NCBI RefSeq assembly: GCF_018474025.1
Contig: NZ_JAHCTA010000003.1
Span: 1 to 64,000 of the forward strand
Reading direction: 5' to 3'
From: Alteromonas oceanisediminis
GTDB lineage: Bacteria > Pseudomonadota > Gammaproteobacteria > Enterobacterales > Alteromonadaceae
DNA: 64,000 nt
This document shows positions 55,725-64,000 of this stretch, one piece after another. The stretch's first letter is position 1. Each line of letters opens with the position of its first letter. The translations under genes were made by a program, and so were the position numbers. A model generated the notes under the pieces. The model was not told the origin of the DNA. It worked only from the letters and a program-made list of their open reading frames with translations, and did not search any database.

Positions 55725-56585
55725 TCATTTATACAGCGTCCTTATCCAACGCTCTTCCGTGATAAATTGCCATGCCCATGTGTCCCACTGGTCGTTTAAC
55801 CCTAAAGCGACCACCTCATCTTCGCTGCGCCCCGCCTCTTTATGCACCTGAACGAACTCATAGGTTTCCCGGATCATGTCAACGAATCGCTGTAAATCGG
55901 CTTTGTTTGCTAACGATCCATGCCCCGGTATCACTTTGGTCTGCTCATCAATCATGCCCAAAATTTCTGTAACCGAAGCGATGTACCCTACGACACTGCC
56001 GCCCGCGCCCAGATCGATATAAGGAAACATATCTTTGAAAAACAAGTCGCCCGCATGCAGAACATTGGGTGCTTCAAACCAAATCACACTATCACCGTCT
56101 GTATGACCATCAGGTAAGTGCTTCACGTGGATAGTATCGCCGTTAAAATGAAAAGTGATGCCATCTTTATAGGTCACAACCGGCAATGCATCAGCGGACA
56201 CCTTATCATCGGATGCAAGGCGAATACGCACGTTGTCATGAGCAAAAATGGTGGCATCTTTGTTGGCACTGAAAAAGGCGTTGGAACCGGTGTGATCACC
56301 ATGATAATGGGTGTTGATCACATACTTAGGGCTGTCTGATCCCAATGGTTTTAATGCCGCAGCAATTTTCTCGGCCAATGGAGCGTATTGGTCATCAACA
56401 ATCAACACCCCATCCTCGCCTGCCGATACGCCAATATTTCCGCCAGACCCCACCATCATATGCACTGAACCTCCTAAAGATTGAACCTGCATCTCAACCT
56501 TTGCGAAGCGATCATCAGCCAAACCCGACGTAGAGACCACCGCCAAACCAGACAGTACCAGCATGCTTAATGCTTTGAATTTCAT
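55725..56585 (-). CDS. Secreted MBL-fold metallo-hydrolase
   Basis: 286 residues. Signal peptide (cut near SGLADDRF) and a metallo-beta-lactamase fold with zinc motif NTHYHGDHTGSN, plus HLPDGHTDGDSVIWF and VIPGHGSLANK. The HxHxDH-type motif (HYHGDH) is intact. It is a hydrolase of unknown substrate; family members include quinoprotein relay proteins and lactamases. It is 16 bp upstream of the solute-binding protein gene and co-directional. Confidence 0.88.
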   Translation of the reverse strand: MKFKALSMLVLSGLAVVSTSGLADDRFAKVEMQVQSLGGSVHMMVGSGGNIGVSAGEDGVLIVDDQYAPLAEKIAAALKPLGSDSPKYVINTHYHGDHTGSNAFFSANKDATIFAHDNVRIRLASDDKVSADALPVVTYKDGITFHFNGDTIHVKHLPDGHTDGDSVIWFEAPNVLHAGDLFFKDMFPYIDLGAGGSVVGYIASVTEILGMIDEQTKVIPGHGSLANKADLQRFVDMIRETYEFVQVHKEAGRSEDEVVALGLNDQWDTWAWQFITEERWIRTLYK

Positions 56586-56692
56586 CGACTAACCTTGTTT
56601 TTTATTGTGTAGTTGCCACTATGCGCCTTCGTGTTATATAGATCAAATAATACCCAAGCGCCACTCACTGGCACCTGATCAGAGGACTCACG

Positions 56693-57406
56693 TTAACTGG
56701 TGAGTGCGTCTATTTTATCGCGATTGCGACGAGACAATGTGAGGTTTTCTCCACTCGCTAGAATCACCGTGTAATCCCCCTTGTCGTTGGGTCGTAGCTC
56801 TGTAACACAGGTTCTACGCACCATTGAACTGCGATGTATGCGCACGAAAACATCGGGATCAAGCTGTCTTTCAAGGCTTGCCATCGTTTCGCGGTGTAAA
56901 ACGGTTTTGCCGTTATTCATGTGCAATTCGACATAGTTGCCTGCACCTTTGATAAAGTTAATTGAGTCCACGTCGACAAGACGGATCCTGCCCGGGTCGC
57001 GCACAATAAGTCTTGAACGGTAGGTCACATTGTTGGGTGGTGCTGCAGACAAAGAGAGTGCTTCAAAAGCACGAGCTAATGCTTGTGAAAAACGCTCATC
57101 ACTGAAAGGCTTTAGCAAGTAATCCACCGCGTTGACTTCAAACGCCGGAAGTGCAAACTGGTCGAACGCTGTCACAAAAATACGCACGCAACTTTTTGGT
57201 AGTTGTTGTGCCAAGCTCAGTCCACTCATGCCCGGCATCTGTATGTCCAAAAACGCCAGATCAATTGGGTATTGCCTTATGATGTTCAGCGCTTCAATGC
57301 CACTTCCGGCTTGTAAAATTTGGTCAATTTTAGGCTCTTTTTGTAACATAACGGCCACGCATTCTCGAGCCAAGGGCTCATCATCAGCAATTAAGACACT
57401 AAGCAT
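56693..57406 (-). CDS. LytTR-family response regulator
   Basis: 237 residues. The receiver has IADDEPLAREC, phospho-acceptor Asp54 in FLDIQMPG, Thr in VTAFDQFALPAFEV and Lys in LLKPF. The C-terminal LytTR DNA-binding domain follows, with INFIKGAGNYVELHMNNGK and FVRIHRSSMVR. It overlaps the upstream kinase gene by 8 bp; together they form a LytS/AlgR-type two-component system. Its target is unknown; the nearest divergent gene is a TonB receptor. Confidence 0.93.
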   Translation of the reverse strand: MLSVLIADDEPLARECVAVMLQKEPKIDQILQAGSGIEALNIIRQYPIDLAFLDIQMPGMSGLSLAQQLPKSCVRIFVTAFDQFALPAFEVNAVDYLLKPFSDERFSQALARAFEALSLSAAPPNNVTYRSRLIVRDPGRIRLVDVDSINFIKGAGNYVELHMNNGKTVLHRETMASLERQLDPDVFVRIHRSSMVRRTCVTELRPNDKGDYTVILASGENLTLSRRNRDKIDALTS

Positions 57407-58478
57407 GTTTTTTTCCTTTTCCTGTTAGTGGCAATAGCAATAGGGTTCTGAATAGTCCGTTGGTCAAAGGTACAGATTCAAACTGGTAATCTTCGTAGAT
57501 TTGTTCCAATCGTTTTCTTGTATTGTTGAGGCCAATACCAAAACCGTTGTGTAAATCCGTTTCAGCAATCTGGTTGGTCAATGTAATGCTCAATTTTCCG
57601 GCGCGCTCAGCGATAACGAGTTCAATAAGGTTATCTTTCTCAACACTCTGTGAACCATGCTGTACTGCATTTTCAACAAGTGGCTGTAGCAGCATATTGG
57701 GAATAAGCATCGCCAGACACCCCTCAGCAACACTGATATCCACTTTTAACTTATCGGCAAAGCGCAATTTTTGAATGCCGATGTAACTGTTAATGAAGGC
57801 CATTTCTTCTTGCAGAGTGACCGTTTCCTGATTCTTATTCTCCAGCGTAGCGCGAAGCATTGTGCTGAGTTGGGCAATTGCATCGGTTGCCTCATTAATC
57901 TTGCCAATGCGGATAAGACTGGTCACCGTATTTAAGGTATTGAACAGAAAATGTGGGTTCAGTTGGCTGCGAAGTGACTTCAACTGCTCGGTGATCAACT
58001 CCTGCTTGATTTCTGTTAGCATGACGCGCTCTTTCATCGACTCGTGATAAAAGTGTGCACCGATGGCAGCAGCCAAGATACCGAAATAAATAACAATGTC
58101 GATGACGCCGGTTGAGAGGATGACACGATAAAGACGATGCAAGAAGTCGTTAAACGACTGGTCGCGTATAAACGTTTGCATGACCAGGCTTAATGTCCAG
58201 TAGCAGAACAAAATGCCAAGAGAGGCAAGGGCGGGTTTAACAAAGCGTTCGTGCCATCGCTTTTCCGCATCCAACAGCATGCTCCGGTGCACGATAGCGA
58301 AAATAGCAGGTGTTACCCAAATGAAGTTCAAAAACCACGGTGCCAACATTTCAATAAACTGAAACCAGGTAATCTCTAACTCAGCAGCTTGCGCATTACG
58401 TGATTGGGCGTACGAAAAAAAAACGAGTACGCTGCACCACAACAACGTGTTTGCCAACCAGAAAAAGCGGCTAAACAT
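57399..58478 (-). CDS. LytS-like sensor histidine kinase
   Basis: About 359 residues. Four membrane segments occupy about residues 5-165. The kinase core has the phospho-acceptor His in SQLNPHFLFNTLNTV and the ATP-binding LQPLVENAVQHG and GFGIGLNNTRKRLEQIY. This is the His_kinase (LytS/YehU) family. I start at the ATG at 58478 with the first membrane helix following; the frame reaches 58565. It is coupled to the regulator gene. Confidence 0.9.
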   Translation of the reverse strand: MFSRFFWLANTLLWCSVLVFFSYAQSRNAQAAELEITWFQFIEMLAPWFLNFIWVTPAIFAIVHRSMLLDAEKRWHERFVKPALASLGILFCYWTLSLVMQTFIRDQSFNDFLHRLYRVILSTGVIDIVIYFGILAAAIGAHFYHESMKERVMLTEIKQELITEQLKSLRSQLNPHFLFNTLNTVTSLIRIGKINEATDAIAQLSTMLRATLENKNQETVTLQEEMAFINSYIGIQKLRFADKLKVDISVAEGCLAMLIPNMLLQPLVENAVQHGSQSVEKDNLIELVIAERAGKLSITLTNQIAETDLHNGFGIGLNNTRKRLEQIYEDYQFESVPLTNGLFRTLLLLPLTGKGKKHA

Positions 58479-58718
58479 CTTGTCACTGTGCGCGATATCC
58501 TGATAACTAGCGATGAGTATTCCCCCCAAATGTCGCCCGTTCGCACGAGAAAACCAACCTAACACTCAGTCTATGCTATTTTTTACGATTAGTTCCCCCC
58601 ATTTGTCCACGGATCCGGTCCTTTTGTCACTTCGGTTTCGCCCTTCGCGGAATCCCACTGGTTGCGGGCGCGGTGCAGGCATAGCGTTAGCGGTGATTTT
58701 ATTCAGGGAGTCACCACC

Positions 58719-61703
58719 ATGTTTATACCAACAAAAACGGCACGAGCCGTAAAATACGCAATGCTAACAGCCACTGCAACGTCGCTACTGTGGACACACG
58801 CCGCGCTCGCACAGCAGAACACATCGGAAAACTCAGCATCCGACGAGGCGGCAGACGTAGAAGTTATCTCAGTCACCGGGAGCCGGATTCGAGCCCCTGG
58901 CGTCGAGTCTTCAAGCCCGATTATTTCGATTGGCGAAGAAGAAATAGGGTTTCTTCAAACCCCGGAGTTTGAGCGCATTATTCGCTCACTACCGGCCACA
59001 ATCCCTGCTGACGGAAGCAACGTAAATAACGGCACTGCAGGAGCAGCAACTATTAACTTACGCGGTTTAGGCGCGCAACGAAACCTAGTTCTGCTTGACG
59101 GGCGTCGCATGACTCCGTTCAATTTTAATGGCGCAGTGGATACGGCCACCATACCTACGGCACTGATTGAACGCATTGATGTGGTCACTGGGGGCGCCTC
59201 AGCAGTGTATGGTTCTGATGCAATCGCCGGCGCAGTGAATGTCATACTTAAAGATGATTTCGAAGGTGTTGAATTTAGTGTGAATCACAATCAAACCGGA
59301 GAGAGTGACGGCGACCAAGACAGCATATCACTGACCGTGGGCTCAAACCTCGAGGATGGTCGTGGCAATGCGGTTGTGAGTGTGAGTTGGATGGAGCGCG
59401 ATCCGGTCTTGCTTGGTCAACGGCCTCTAGGACTACTCGGCATAAATTCAAACAGTGGTGCAGGTTTAGACGAGTTTCTGGCCGGTGAAGAACCTGCCGC
59501 TCCTCCTGCCGGTTGTGGCGGCCCGAATGTTGTTGATGCGGTCAATGGCAGTGGTTCAACCACGGCGATCCCCACTCGCTTTGAATTGATCGGCACCAAT
59601 GTCGCGGGCCAGTTCCGTGATGATCGTTCGTTAGCTAGCCAGTGTAGCCTGTTCAACTTCAATCCATTTAACTACTACCAAACGCCGGCCGAGCGGTATT
59701 CAGCAACCGCACTTGCCAGTTATGAAATCAATGAATACGCCAATGTGTATGCATCGGTTAATTTTTCCAGTACGTCGGTCACGCAGCAAGTTGCGCCTTC
59801 CGGCACATTTGGCGCGAGCTTTACCTTGCCACTGTACAACCCGCTGATTAGCGATCAGGCACGGGCCTTTATGATCGATGGTGCCAATGCAGCTGTCGCA
59901 GATGGCTCACTGGTCAATGGAGGCAGCTGGACCGACAGCAATGCCAATGGTGTTGTAGACTCGGAAGATAGCCTCACCGTGCGCTTACGAAGACGAACAC
60001 TTGAGCTTGGTCCTCGTACTGAACGCTTTGATTCTGATATTTGGCAATTCACGACCGGCATCAATGGGGCTTTCTTTGGTGACTGGGAATACGATGCAAC
60101 TTTTCAATACGGTGAATCTAACCGCACCACAGTACGCGATGGCTACACCAATCTGCCGAATATCAATCTCGCGCTGGATACCCGAGATGGCGTAAATTGC
60201 GTATCCGGTGGCGCTTGTGTACCTATCGATTTATTTGGCGGGTTTGGCACAATCACAGAAGAGATGGCTGGCTTTGCCACAGCGATTGCCCTGCAACAGC
60301 AAAAATACGAGCAAACCATAGCAACATTATTTTTCACAGGGCCTGTGGACTTCATTGAATTGCCCACAGCTGCTGGTCCCCTCGCCATGAGTTTCGGTAT
60401 TGAGTACCGCAAGGAAACCGGTATCTTAGAGCCTGACGACTGTTTGAAACAGGCACCTGCAAGTTGTCAAGGCGGCGCGGGTGGTAATTTGCTCCCCATC
60501 AAAGGTGGCTACAGCGTAAATGACTATTTCTTCGAGGGTATTTTACCCCTATTGGATGGGCAACCCTTCGCTGACCGCCTTGATGTAGAGTTTGGTTTCC
60601 GCTCGTCGGACTATGACACCATCGGCACTGCCGACTCATGGAAAATCGGCTTCAACTGGCGTCCGATTGAATCATTGATGTTCAGAGTGATGCAGCAAAG
60701 GGCAAACAGAGCACCTAATGTGGGAGAGCTTGCCTCACCGGTGACCTCAGGCTTAGGGAATGCAACGCAGGATCCATGCTCTGTTGCGAATGCTGGAAAC
60801 ATTGATGATCGTCTCCGTCAGTTGTGTATCAGCACAGGGATGTCAGCCGCTCAGGTGGGTGTTATTCCTGACATTATTGCCGGGCAAATCAATACCTTTG
60901 CGGGTAGCGATCCGAACAACCCTCCAGGCCCTGAAGAAGCGGATACGACCACAGCGGGTTTTGTCTGGACGCCTGAGTTCGATGGCATTGATAGCTTTGT
61001 CATTTCAGCTGACTATTACAAGATTGATATCAAAGATATTATTGGTAATTTTAGTGCTCAAGAAGTGCTGGATAGCTGCTATATCAATGGGTTGACCGAC
61101 GAATGTGCCAAAATAAACCGGATTGGCGGTGACTTGACTGGCTCGGCGGCTGGCGTCAATCTGTTCACAACAAACTTAAGCTTCTTGCAAGCCGAAGGGA
61201 TTGAGGTGGCATTTAATGTCAACTTTGACCTTGATGACATGGGAAGCTTACGCTTCTCAGGGAACATCAATAAGTACCTTTCGCAAGAGTCACAAAGCTC
61301 ATCAACAGTGCCTATCATCGACTGTAAAGGCTTCTACGGTACCAGTTGTGATCCCATCTCAGACTTGCGCTGGGTACAACGCACAACATGGGACTATGAG
61401 GACTTCACTGTGTCGTTGCAGTGGCGCCATATTTCATCGGTTGACGTTGAGGAACCGGAACGTGCGTTACGATTTGAAGCGTTCCGCAGTATTGACAGCT
61501 ACGACTACTTTGATCTGTTCGGAAGCTATCAGTTAACCGATGCGATTGTCATCACCGCCGGGGTGGATAACCTGTTCAATGATGAGCCACCGGCGTTAGG
61601 TAACCAAATCGGTGATACCAGCAGTAACTCAGGAAACACGTTTCCGAGCAACTACGACACGCTGGGGAGAATCTATAAAGCAGGTATCAATTTTAGATTC
61701 TAG
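58719..61703 (+). CDS. TonB-dependent outer membrane receptor
   Basis: About 994 residues. Signal peptide (cut near HAALAQQNT), a TonB-box-like EVISVTGSRI, a plug domain with GTAGAATINLRGLGAQRNLVLLDGRR and VVTGGASAVYGSDAIAGAVNVILK, and a 22-strand barrel ending in AGINFRF. The start follows AGGGAG at a good distance. The substrate cannot be assigned; this plug type imports siderophores, vitamins or oligomers. The cell-surface peptidase and ExbD in the window are consistent with peptide or glycan uptake, but no direct link is seen. Confidence 0.93.
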   Translation: MFIPTKTARAVKYAMLTATATSLLWTHAALAQQNTSENSASDEAADVEVISVTGSRIRAPGVESSSPIISIGEEEIGFLQTPEFERIIRSLPATIPADGSNVNNGTAGAATINLRGLGAQRNLVLLDGRRMTPFNFNGAVDTATIPTALIERIDVVTGGASAVYGSDAIAGAVNVILKDDFEGVEFSVNHNQTGESDGDQDSISLTVGSNLEDGRGNAVVSVSWMERDPVLLGQRPLGLLGINSNSGAGLDEFLAGEEPAAPPAGCGGPNVVDAVNGSGSTTAIPTRFELIGTNVAGQFRDDRSLASQCSLFNFNPFNYYQTPAERYSATALASYEINEYANVYASVNFSSTSVTQQVAPSGTFGASFTLPLYNPLISDQARAFMIDGANAAVADGSLVNGGSWTDSNANGVVDSEDSLTVRLRRRTLELGPRTERFDSDIWQFTTGINGAFFGDWEYDATFQYGESNRTTVRDGYTNLPNINLALDTRDGVNCVSGGACVPIDLFGGFGTITEEMAGFATAIALQQQKYEQTIATLFFTGPVDFIELPTAAGPLAMSFGIEYRKETGILEPDDCLKQAPASCQGGAGGNLLPIKGGYSVNDYFFEGILPLLDGQPFADRLDVEFGFRSSDYDTIGTADSWKIGFNWRPIESLMFRVMQQRANRAPNVGELASPVTSGLGNATQDPCSVANAGNIDDRLRQLCISTGMSAAQVGVIPDIIAGQINTFAGSDPNNPPGPEEADTTTAGFVWTPEFDGIDSFVISADYYKIDIKDIIGNFSAQEVLDSCYINGLTDECAKINRIGGDLTGSAAGVNLFTTNLSFLQAEGIEVAFNVNFDLDDMGSLRFSGNINKYLSQESQSSSTVPIIDCKGFYGTSCDPISDLRWVQRTTWDYEDFTVSLQWRHISSVDVEEPERALRFEAFRSIDSYDYFDLFGSYQLTDAIVITAGVDNLFNDEPPALGNQIGDTSSNSGNTFPSNYDTLGRIYKAGINFRF

Positions 61704-61757
61704 ACTGACGAGCTAGAGCCTGTGGGTCGTTATTGATGTCAGACAACAGGCTCATAT

Positions 61758-61784
61758 AACCTGCGTCATTTGGACGCAGGTTTT
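61758..61784 (+). terminator. Terminator after the TonB receptor
   Basis: AACCTGCGTC and GACGCAGGTT form a 10-bp stem with loop ATTTG, followed by TTCC. Another hairpin, GAGCCTGT (61716-61723) with ACAGGCTC (61746-61753), lies just before. It may also serve the convergent DUF1653 gene. Confidence 0.75.
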
Positions 61785-61789
61785 CCCCA

Positions 61790-62005
61790 TTACTCTGCGC
61801 CCATAAACGCAAAACGCGGAACCGCTTTTCCGTCGACCTCAACGGTTTCAGAAAACAGGGTTAAGGGCCTAACCCACAGCGCGCCTTCGCCATACAACGG
61901 CCGGTACACCACAAGCTTTGTTTCATCTTCACTGTGTGTCGCAACCCCCAAAACCTGATAGTCATTGCCTTTATAGTGTCGATATCGCCCCGGCTTTATC
62001 ATCAT
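61790..62005 (-). CDS. DUF1653 protein
   Basis: 71 residues. The motif KPGRYRHYKGNDYQVLGVATHSED and VVYRPLY are characteristic of DUF1653. No function is known. Its start overlaps the end of the aminopeptidase gene by 4 bp (ATGA), so the two are coupled. Confidence 0.9.
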   Translation of the reverse strand: MMIKPGRYRHYKGNDYQVLGVATHSEDETKLVVYRPLYGEGALWVRPLTLFSETVEVDGKAVPRFAFMGAE

Positions 62006-63588
62006 GAAGCTGCCGCAGACGCTACTGAGTCAAGCATGGCGTACATCGCGGAAAACGCGGTTACGGGCGCAGCAGTAGGTTTGCCGTGCTGCCAATCACC
62101 TTTCTCCACACCACTACCGGCAATATCGACATGCGTGAACGCCAAAGGCGACTCACTGCCAAGGTCATGTTCATCAAGCCCGGAGGCAATGGCTAAAAAC
62201 GCCATTGGGAATTGATGCCCACGCGGCGTCGTGGCCGAGGGCCCATTATTTGATGACAGCACATCATCCGCGTGTGTGCGCGCCCGGATAAAGTCATAAT
62301 CTTCGCGCCGGCTAAGAGACGGTTCGCCCATGTCGCCCCACAAAGCGCCTGCCGCGACGAGTTGTTCAGCAATATTAGCCTGCTCCGCGACACCGTTCTG
62401 TACATAACCAGTGTATGGCCCAAACGCAATCGCGGCGTGCCCGGTCAGTGTCGCCATGGTGAATATTTCGGACTGAGTATCTGGGGCGGCATCCAGCGCC
62501 AGCTCGCGCAAATGTGACAACACATCGGCTAAAACCATGCGCCCTTCTGCGTCAGTGTTGCCGACTCGGACGCGCTTACCGGCGTGCCCCTGAATAATTT
62601 CATCCGGCACGAAAGCGTCGCTGCCAATACTGTTACGCACAACACCCAGCTCCGCCACCACGTGTAAACCTTTTGGCTGCGTATCAGCAAGCGTGCGCAT
62701 AAGCCCCGCCACCGCAGCCGCTCCGCCTTTGTCGCGACTCATGCCAGCCATATGCCCATTCACTTTTAAATCTGCGCCACCGGTATCAAAAGTGATGCCC
62801 TTGCCTGCCAGAAATAGCGATTTGGTAATGGGGCCGCTTCCGGTGTAAGTCAGCCTGACCACGCGAGGTTGATGACGCTCCACCTTAACCGACGCGCGGG
62901 CCACGGCATGAAGCAAGGGGTAGTCTTGCCTGAGCGTCGTATCATCATCAATCACGGCGACACTCACGGCACTGCCTGCGAACGCTTGTTGGCAGTACTG
63001 CGCAAACGCAGGCGGTGCCATGCGCTCAGGCTCGGTACCACACAAATCACGTGCCACGCGTTTACCCGCTTCAACAGCATTTAAATACCCACACTGTGCG
63101 TCATTGAGACCAACGATGCCGATGTATTCAATCGGCTCGACTGTATTTTCACCTTTGGACTCTCGCGCTTCCAGTGGTTGCCAGAGCGCCTGAGTCATGC
63201 CCAAGAAAGCAGCCTCTAGCGCTTTGGCATATTTGGCATCCGTGACTTTTAATGAAACCATGAGTAATGGTTTCTCAATACCGGCTTCACGCATTACGCC
63301 TGCGGCCTGATGAGCAACGTCAAATATTCTGCGTACATCGTCATAGTAACGGTCAAGTCGACCGGTCGGAACATGCAGTAACCGCCCACCGGGCAATTCA
63401 TTGTGTGCCAAAAGGCAGATTTCTTTTCCGACACGCGCATCAATTCGTTTCTGCGCTTCCAACGCGGGTGCCACACCTCCCAGTTGCTGACTGTCTAATG
63501 TGTCGGATATCACCACGGCAGCGTCAAACTGGCTAAATGTTTGAGGGTCATTTAACGAAGAAATCGCAATGGCTTTAGGCGCAGGCAT
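62002..63588 (-). CDS. Leucyl aminopeptidase, M17 family
   Basis: 528 residues. The catalytic signature NTDAEGRMVLAD and GKGITFDTGGADLK with the Mn/Zn ligands are present, as are HVDIAGSGVEKG in the C-terminal part. It removes N-terminal residues from peptides in the cytoplasm. It is longer than PepA of E. coli by about 25 residues and differs in its N-terminal domain, so it may be the PepB-like or a separate subgroup. The gene overlaps DUF1653 downstream. Confidence 0.92.
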   Translation of the reverse strand: MPAPKAIAISSLNDPQTFSQFDAAVVISDTLDSQQLGGVAPALEAQKRIDARVGKEICLLAHNELPGGRLLHVPTGRLDRYYDDVRRIFDVAHQAAGVMREAGIEKPLLMVSLKVTDAKYAKALEAAFLGMTQALWQPLEARESKGENTVEPIEYIGIVGLNDAQCGYLNAVEAGKRVARDLCGTEPERMAPPAFAQYCQQAFAGSAVSVAVIDDDTTLRQDYPLLHAVARASVKVERHQPRVVRLTYTGSGPITKSLFLAGKGITFDTGGADLKVNGHMAGMSRDKGGAAAVAGLMRTLADTQPKGLHVVAELGVVRNSIGSDAFVPDEIIQGHAGKRVRVGNTDAEGRMVLADVLSHLRELALDAAPDTQSEIFTMATLTGHAAIAFGPYTGYVQNGVAEQANIAEQLVAAGALWGDMGEPSLSRREDYDFIRARTHADDVLSSNNGPSATTPRGHQFPMAFLAIASGLDEHDLGSESPLAFTHVDIAGSGVEKGDWQHGKPTAAPVTAFSAMYAMLDSVASAAAS

Positions 63589-63613
63589 AGTTAATCCTAT
63601 TTAAAACGTGAAT

Positions 63614-64000
63614 TTACACTGAGTATTGTGCACTGGGCTCTGCGGCTAACTCAAGACCTTCGAGCGGTAATATCAGCTGATGCATCGCAGAATGACTCGG
63701 CAATCCAACGTGCAACCCGACCAAGCGGATACCGCGCCCGTTCGCTCGGGCAAACGCTTCGGCCATCAACTCGTCGAAGTACGCGCGTTTCCACTGCCCG
63801 GTTTTGTGTTCAACCGTTGTTTGTTGAAAATCGTTAAACTTTAGCTTCACACCCTGTGAAGCAATCAGCGGCGTACTCTGGGATGATTTAGTTGCTCGCT
63901 GAAGCAGGCTGTCGTGAAGTTTGTGTACAATGGCAAGGCACTCGTCCAGGCTGGTTATATCTTCTGATAGTGTACGCTCTACTCCTATCGACTTACGCTG
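63614..64000 (-). CDS. dinB: DNA polymerase IV (DinB), C-terminal part, cut by the window edge
   Basis: The minus-strand frame runs off the right end at 64000. The 128 residues seen begin RKSIGVERTLSEDI and continue through VKLKFNDFQQTTVEH and RGIRLVGLHVGL, which is the little-finger domain of Y-family polymerase IV, with a C-terminal tail. DinB bypasses lesions and is SOS-induced in many bacteria. The catalytic part lies beyond the window. The short GTG-started frame at 63850 is only its end, not a separate gene. Confidence 0.95.
   Translation of the reverse strand, partial: QRKSIGVERTLSEDITSLDECLAIVHKLHDSLLQRATKSSQSTPLIASQGVKLKFNDFQQTTVEHKTGQWKRAYFDELMAEAFARANGRGIRLVGLHVGLPSHSAMHQLILPLEGLELAAEPSAQYSV

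Noticed and set aside
63628-63837. A 69-residue plus-strand frame at the right edge
   Set aside because: It is the opposite strand of the dinB C-terminal region; the minus-strand frame continues across the window edge with a clear DinB match.

Overview
The window looks like chromosomal core sequence of a free-living, probably marine gammaproteobacterium near the Alteromonadales. This is inferred from the mix of families: enterobacterial-type FabR, TrmA, SthA, CysJIH, FldB, YihG, DusA and DinB, together with lineage-typical unknowns (DUF2333, a TIGR04219-like barrel, a CLCA_X-like protein, DUF5610, DUF2884) and a TonB receptor, a secreted DPP-IV-like peptidase and an NSS sodium symporter. Gene density is high. 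I see no CRISPR array, prophage, tRNA gene or transposase gene.

Layout. 1-300: two tandem strong promoters on the minus strand, built like rRNA P1/P2, fire out of the left edge. 455-6569: a membrane-anchored RRM protein, a DUF5610-like protein, trmA, fabR divergent from a delta-9 desaturase with a recognisable FabR operator between them, and an AraC regulator. 6765-15893: a signalling block (REC multidomain adaptor, sensor kinase, REC-DUF3369-GGDEF-EAL protein) around sthA, then a TIGR03899-like gene. 15901-20190: cysJIH sulfate assimilation. 20355-24035: an OMP/DUF2333 pair and a psp-like operon with a candidate sigma-54 promoter. 24036-29597: dusA, a palindromic repeat element, a diguanylate cyclase, and the RimK-RLAN plus GNAT/C39-peptidase pair. 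29594-31567: glutathione-dependent formaldehyde detoxification. 31684-34756: two tandem YihG-like acyltransferases and an MscS channel. 34824-40532: small membrane protein, DUF2884 protein, YeeZ-like protein, NSS transporter, SDR/DUF393 pair and msrA. 40529-40797: a second copy of the repeat element. 40816-49182: lipoprotein, PhoD-like phosphatase, fldB/barrel/HExxH-protein cluster, lone exbD, YgjV, CheW-like small protein, trmN6 and a TIP30-like oxidoreductase. 49243-64000: secreted peptidase, PH-domain protein, threonine dehydratase, amidohydrolase, solute-binding protein, MBL hydrolase, LytS/LytTR pair, TonB receptor, DUF1653, M17 aminopeptidase, and dinB cut by the right edge.

The most unusual structure is the pair of about 265-bp elements at 25325-25589 and 40529-40797. 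Each folds into an outer stem of 22-24 bp enclosing two long hairpin arms tipped by small five-base-loop hairpins. The two copies are in opposite orientation and share this architecture and several short motifs, while their stem sequences differ on both sides so that pairing is kept. One abuts and supplies the apparent start of a GGDEF gene; the other supplies the stop codon of msrA. The RimK-RLAN/GNAT-C39 pair, whose chemistry is only predicted, is the best candidate for an undescribed biochemical system. Other notable points are the FabR operator, the sigma-54 psp promoter, an apparent ATT start for trmN6 and a possible leader peptide before the threonine dehydratase.
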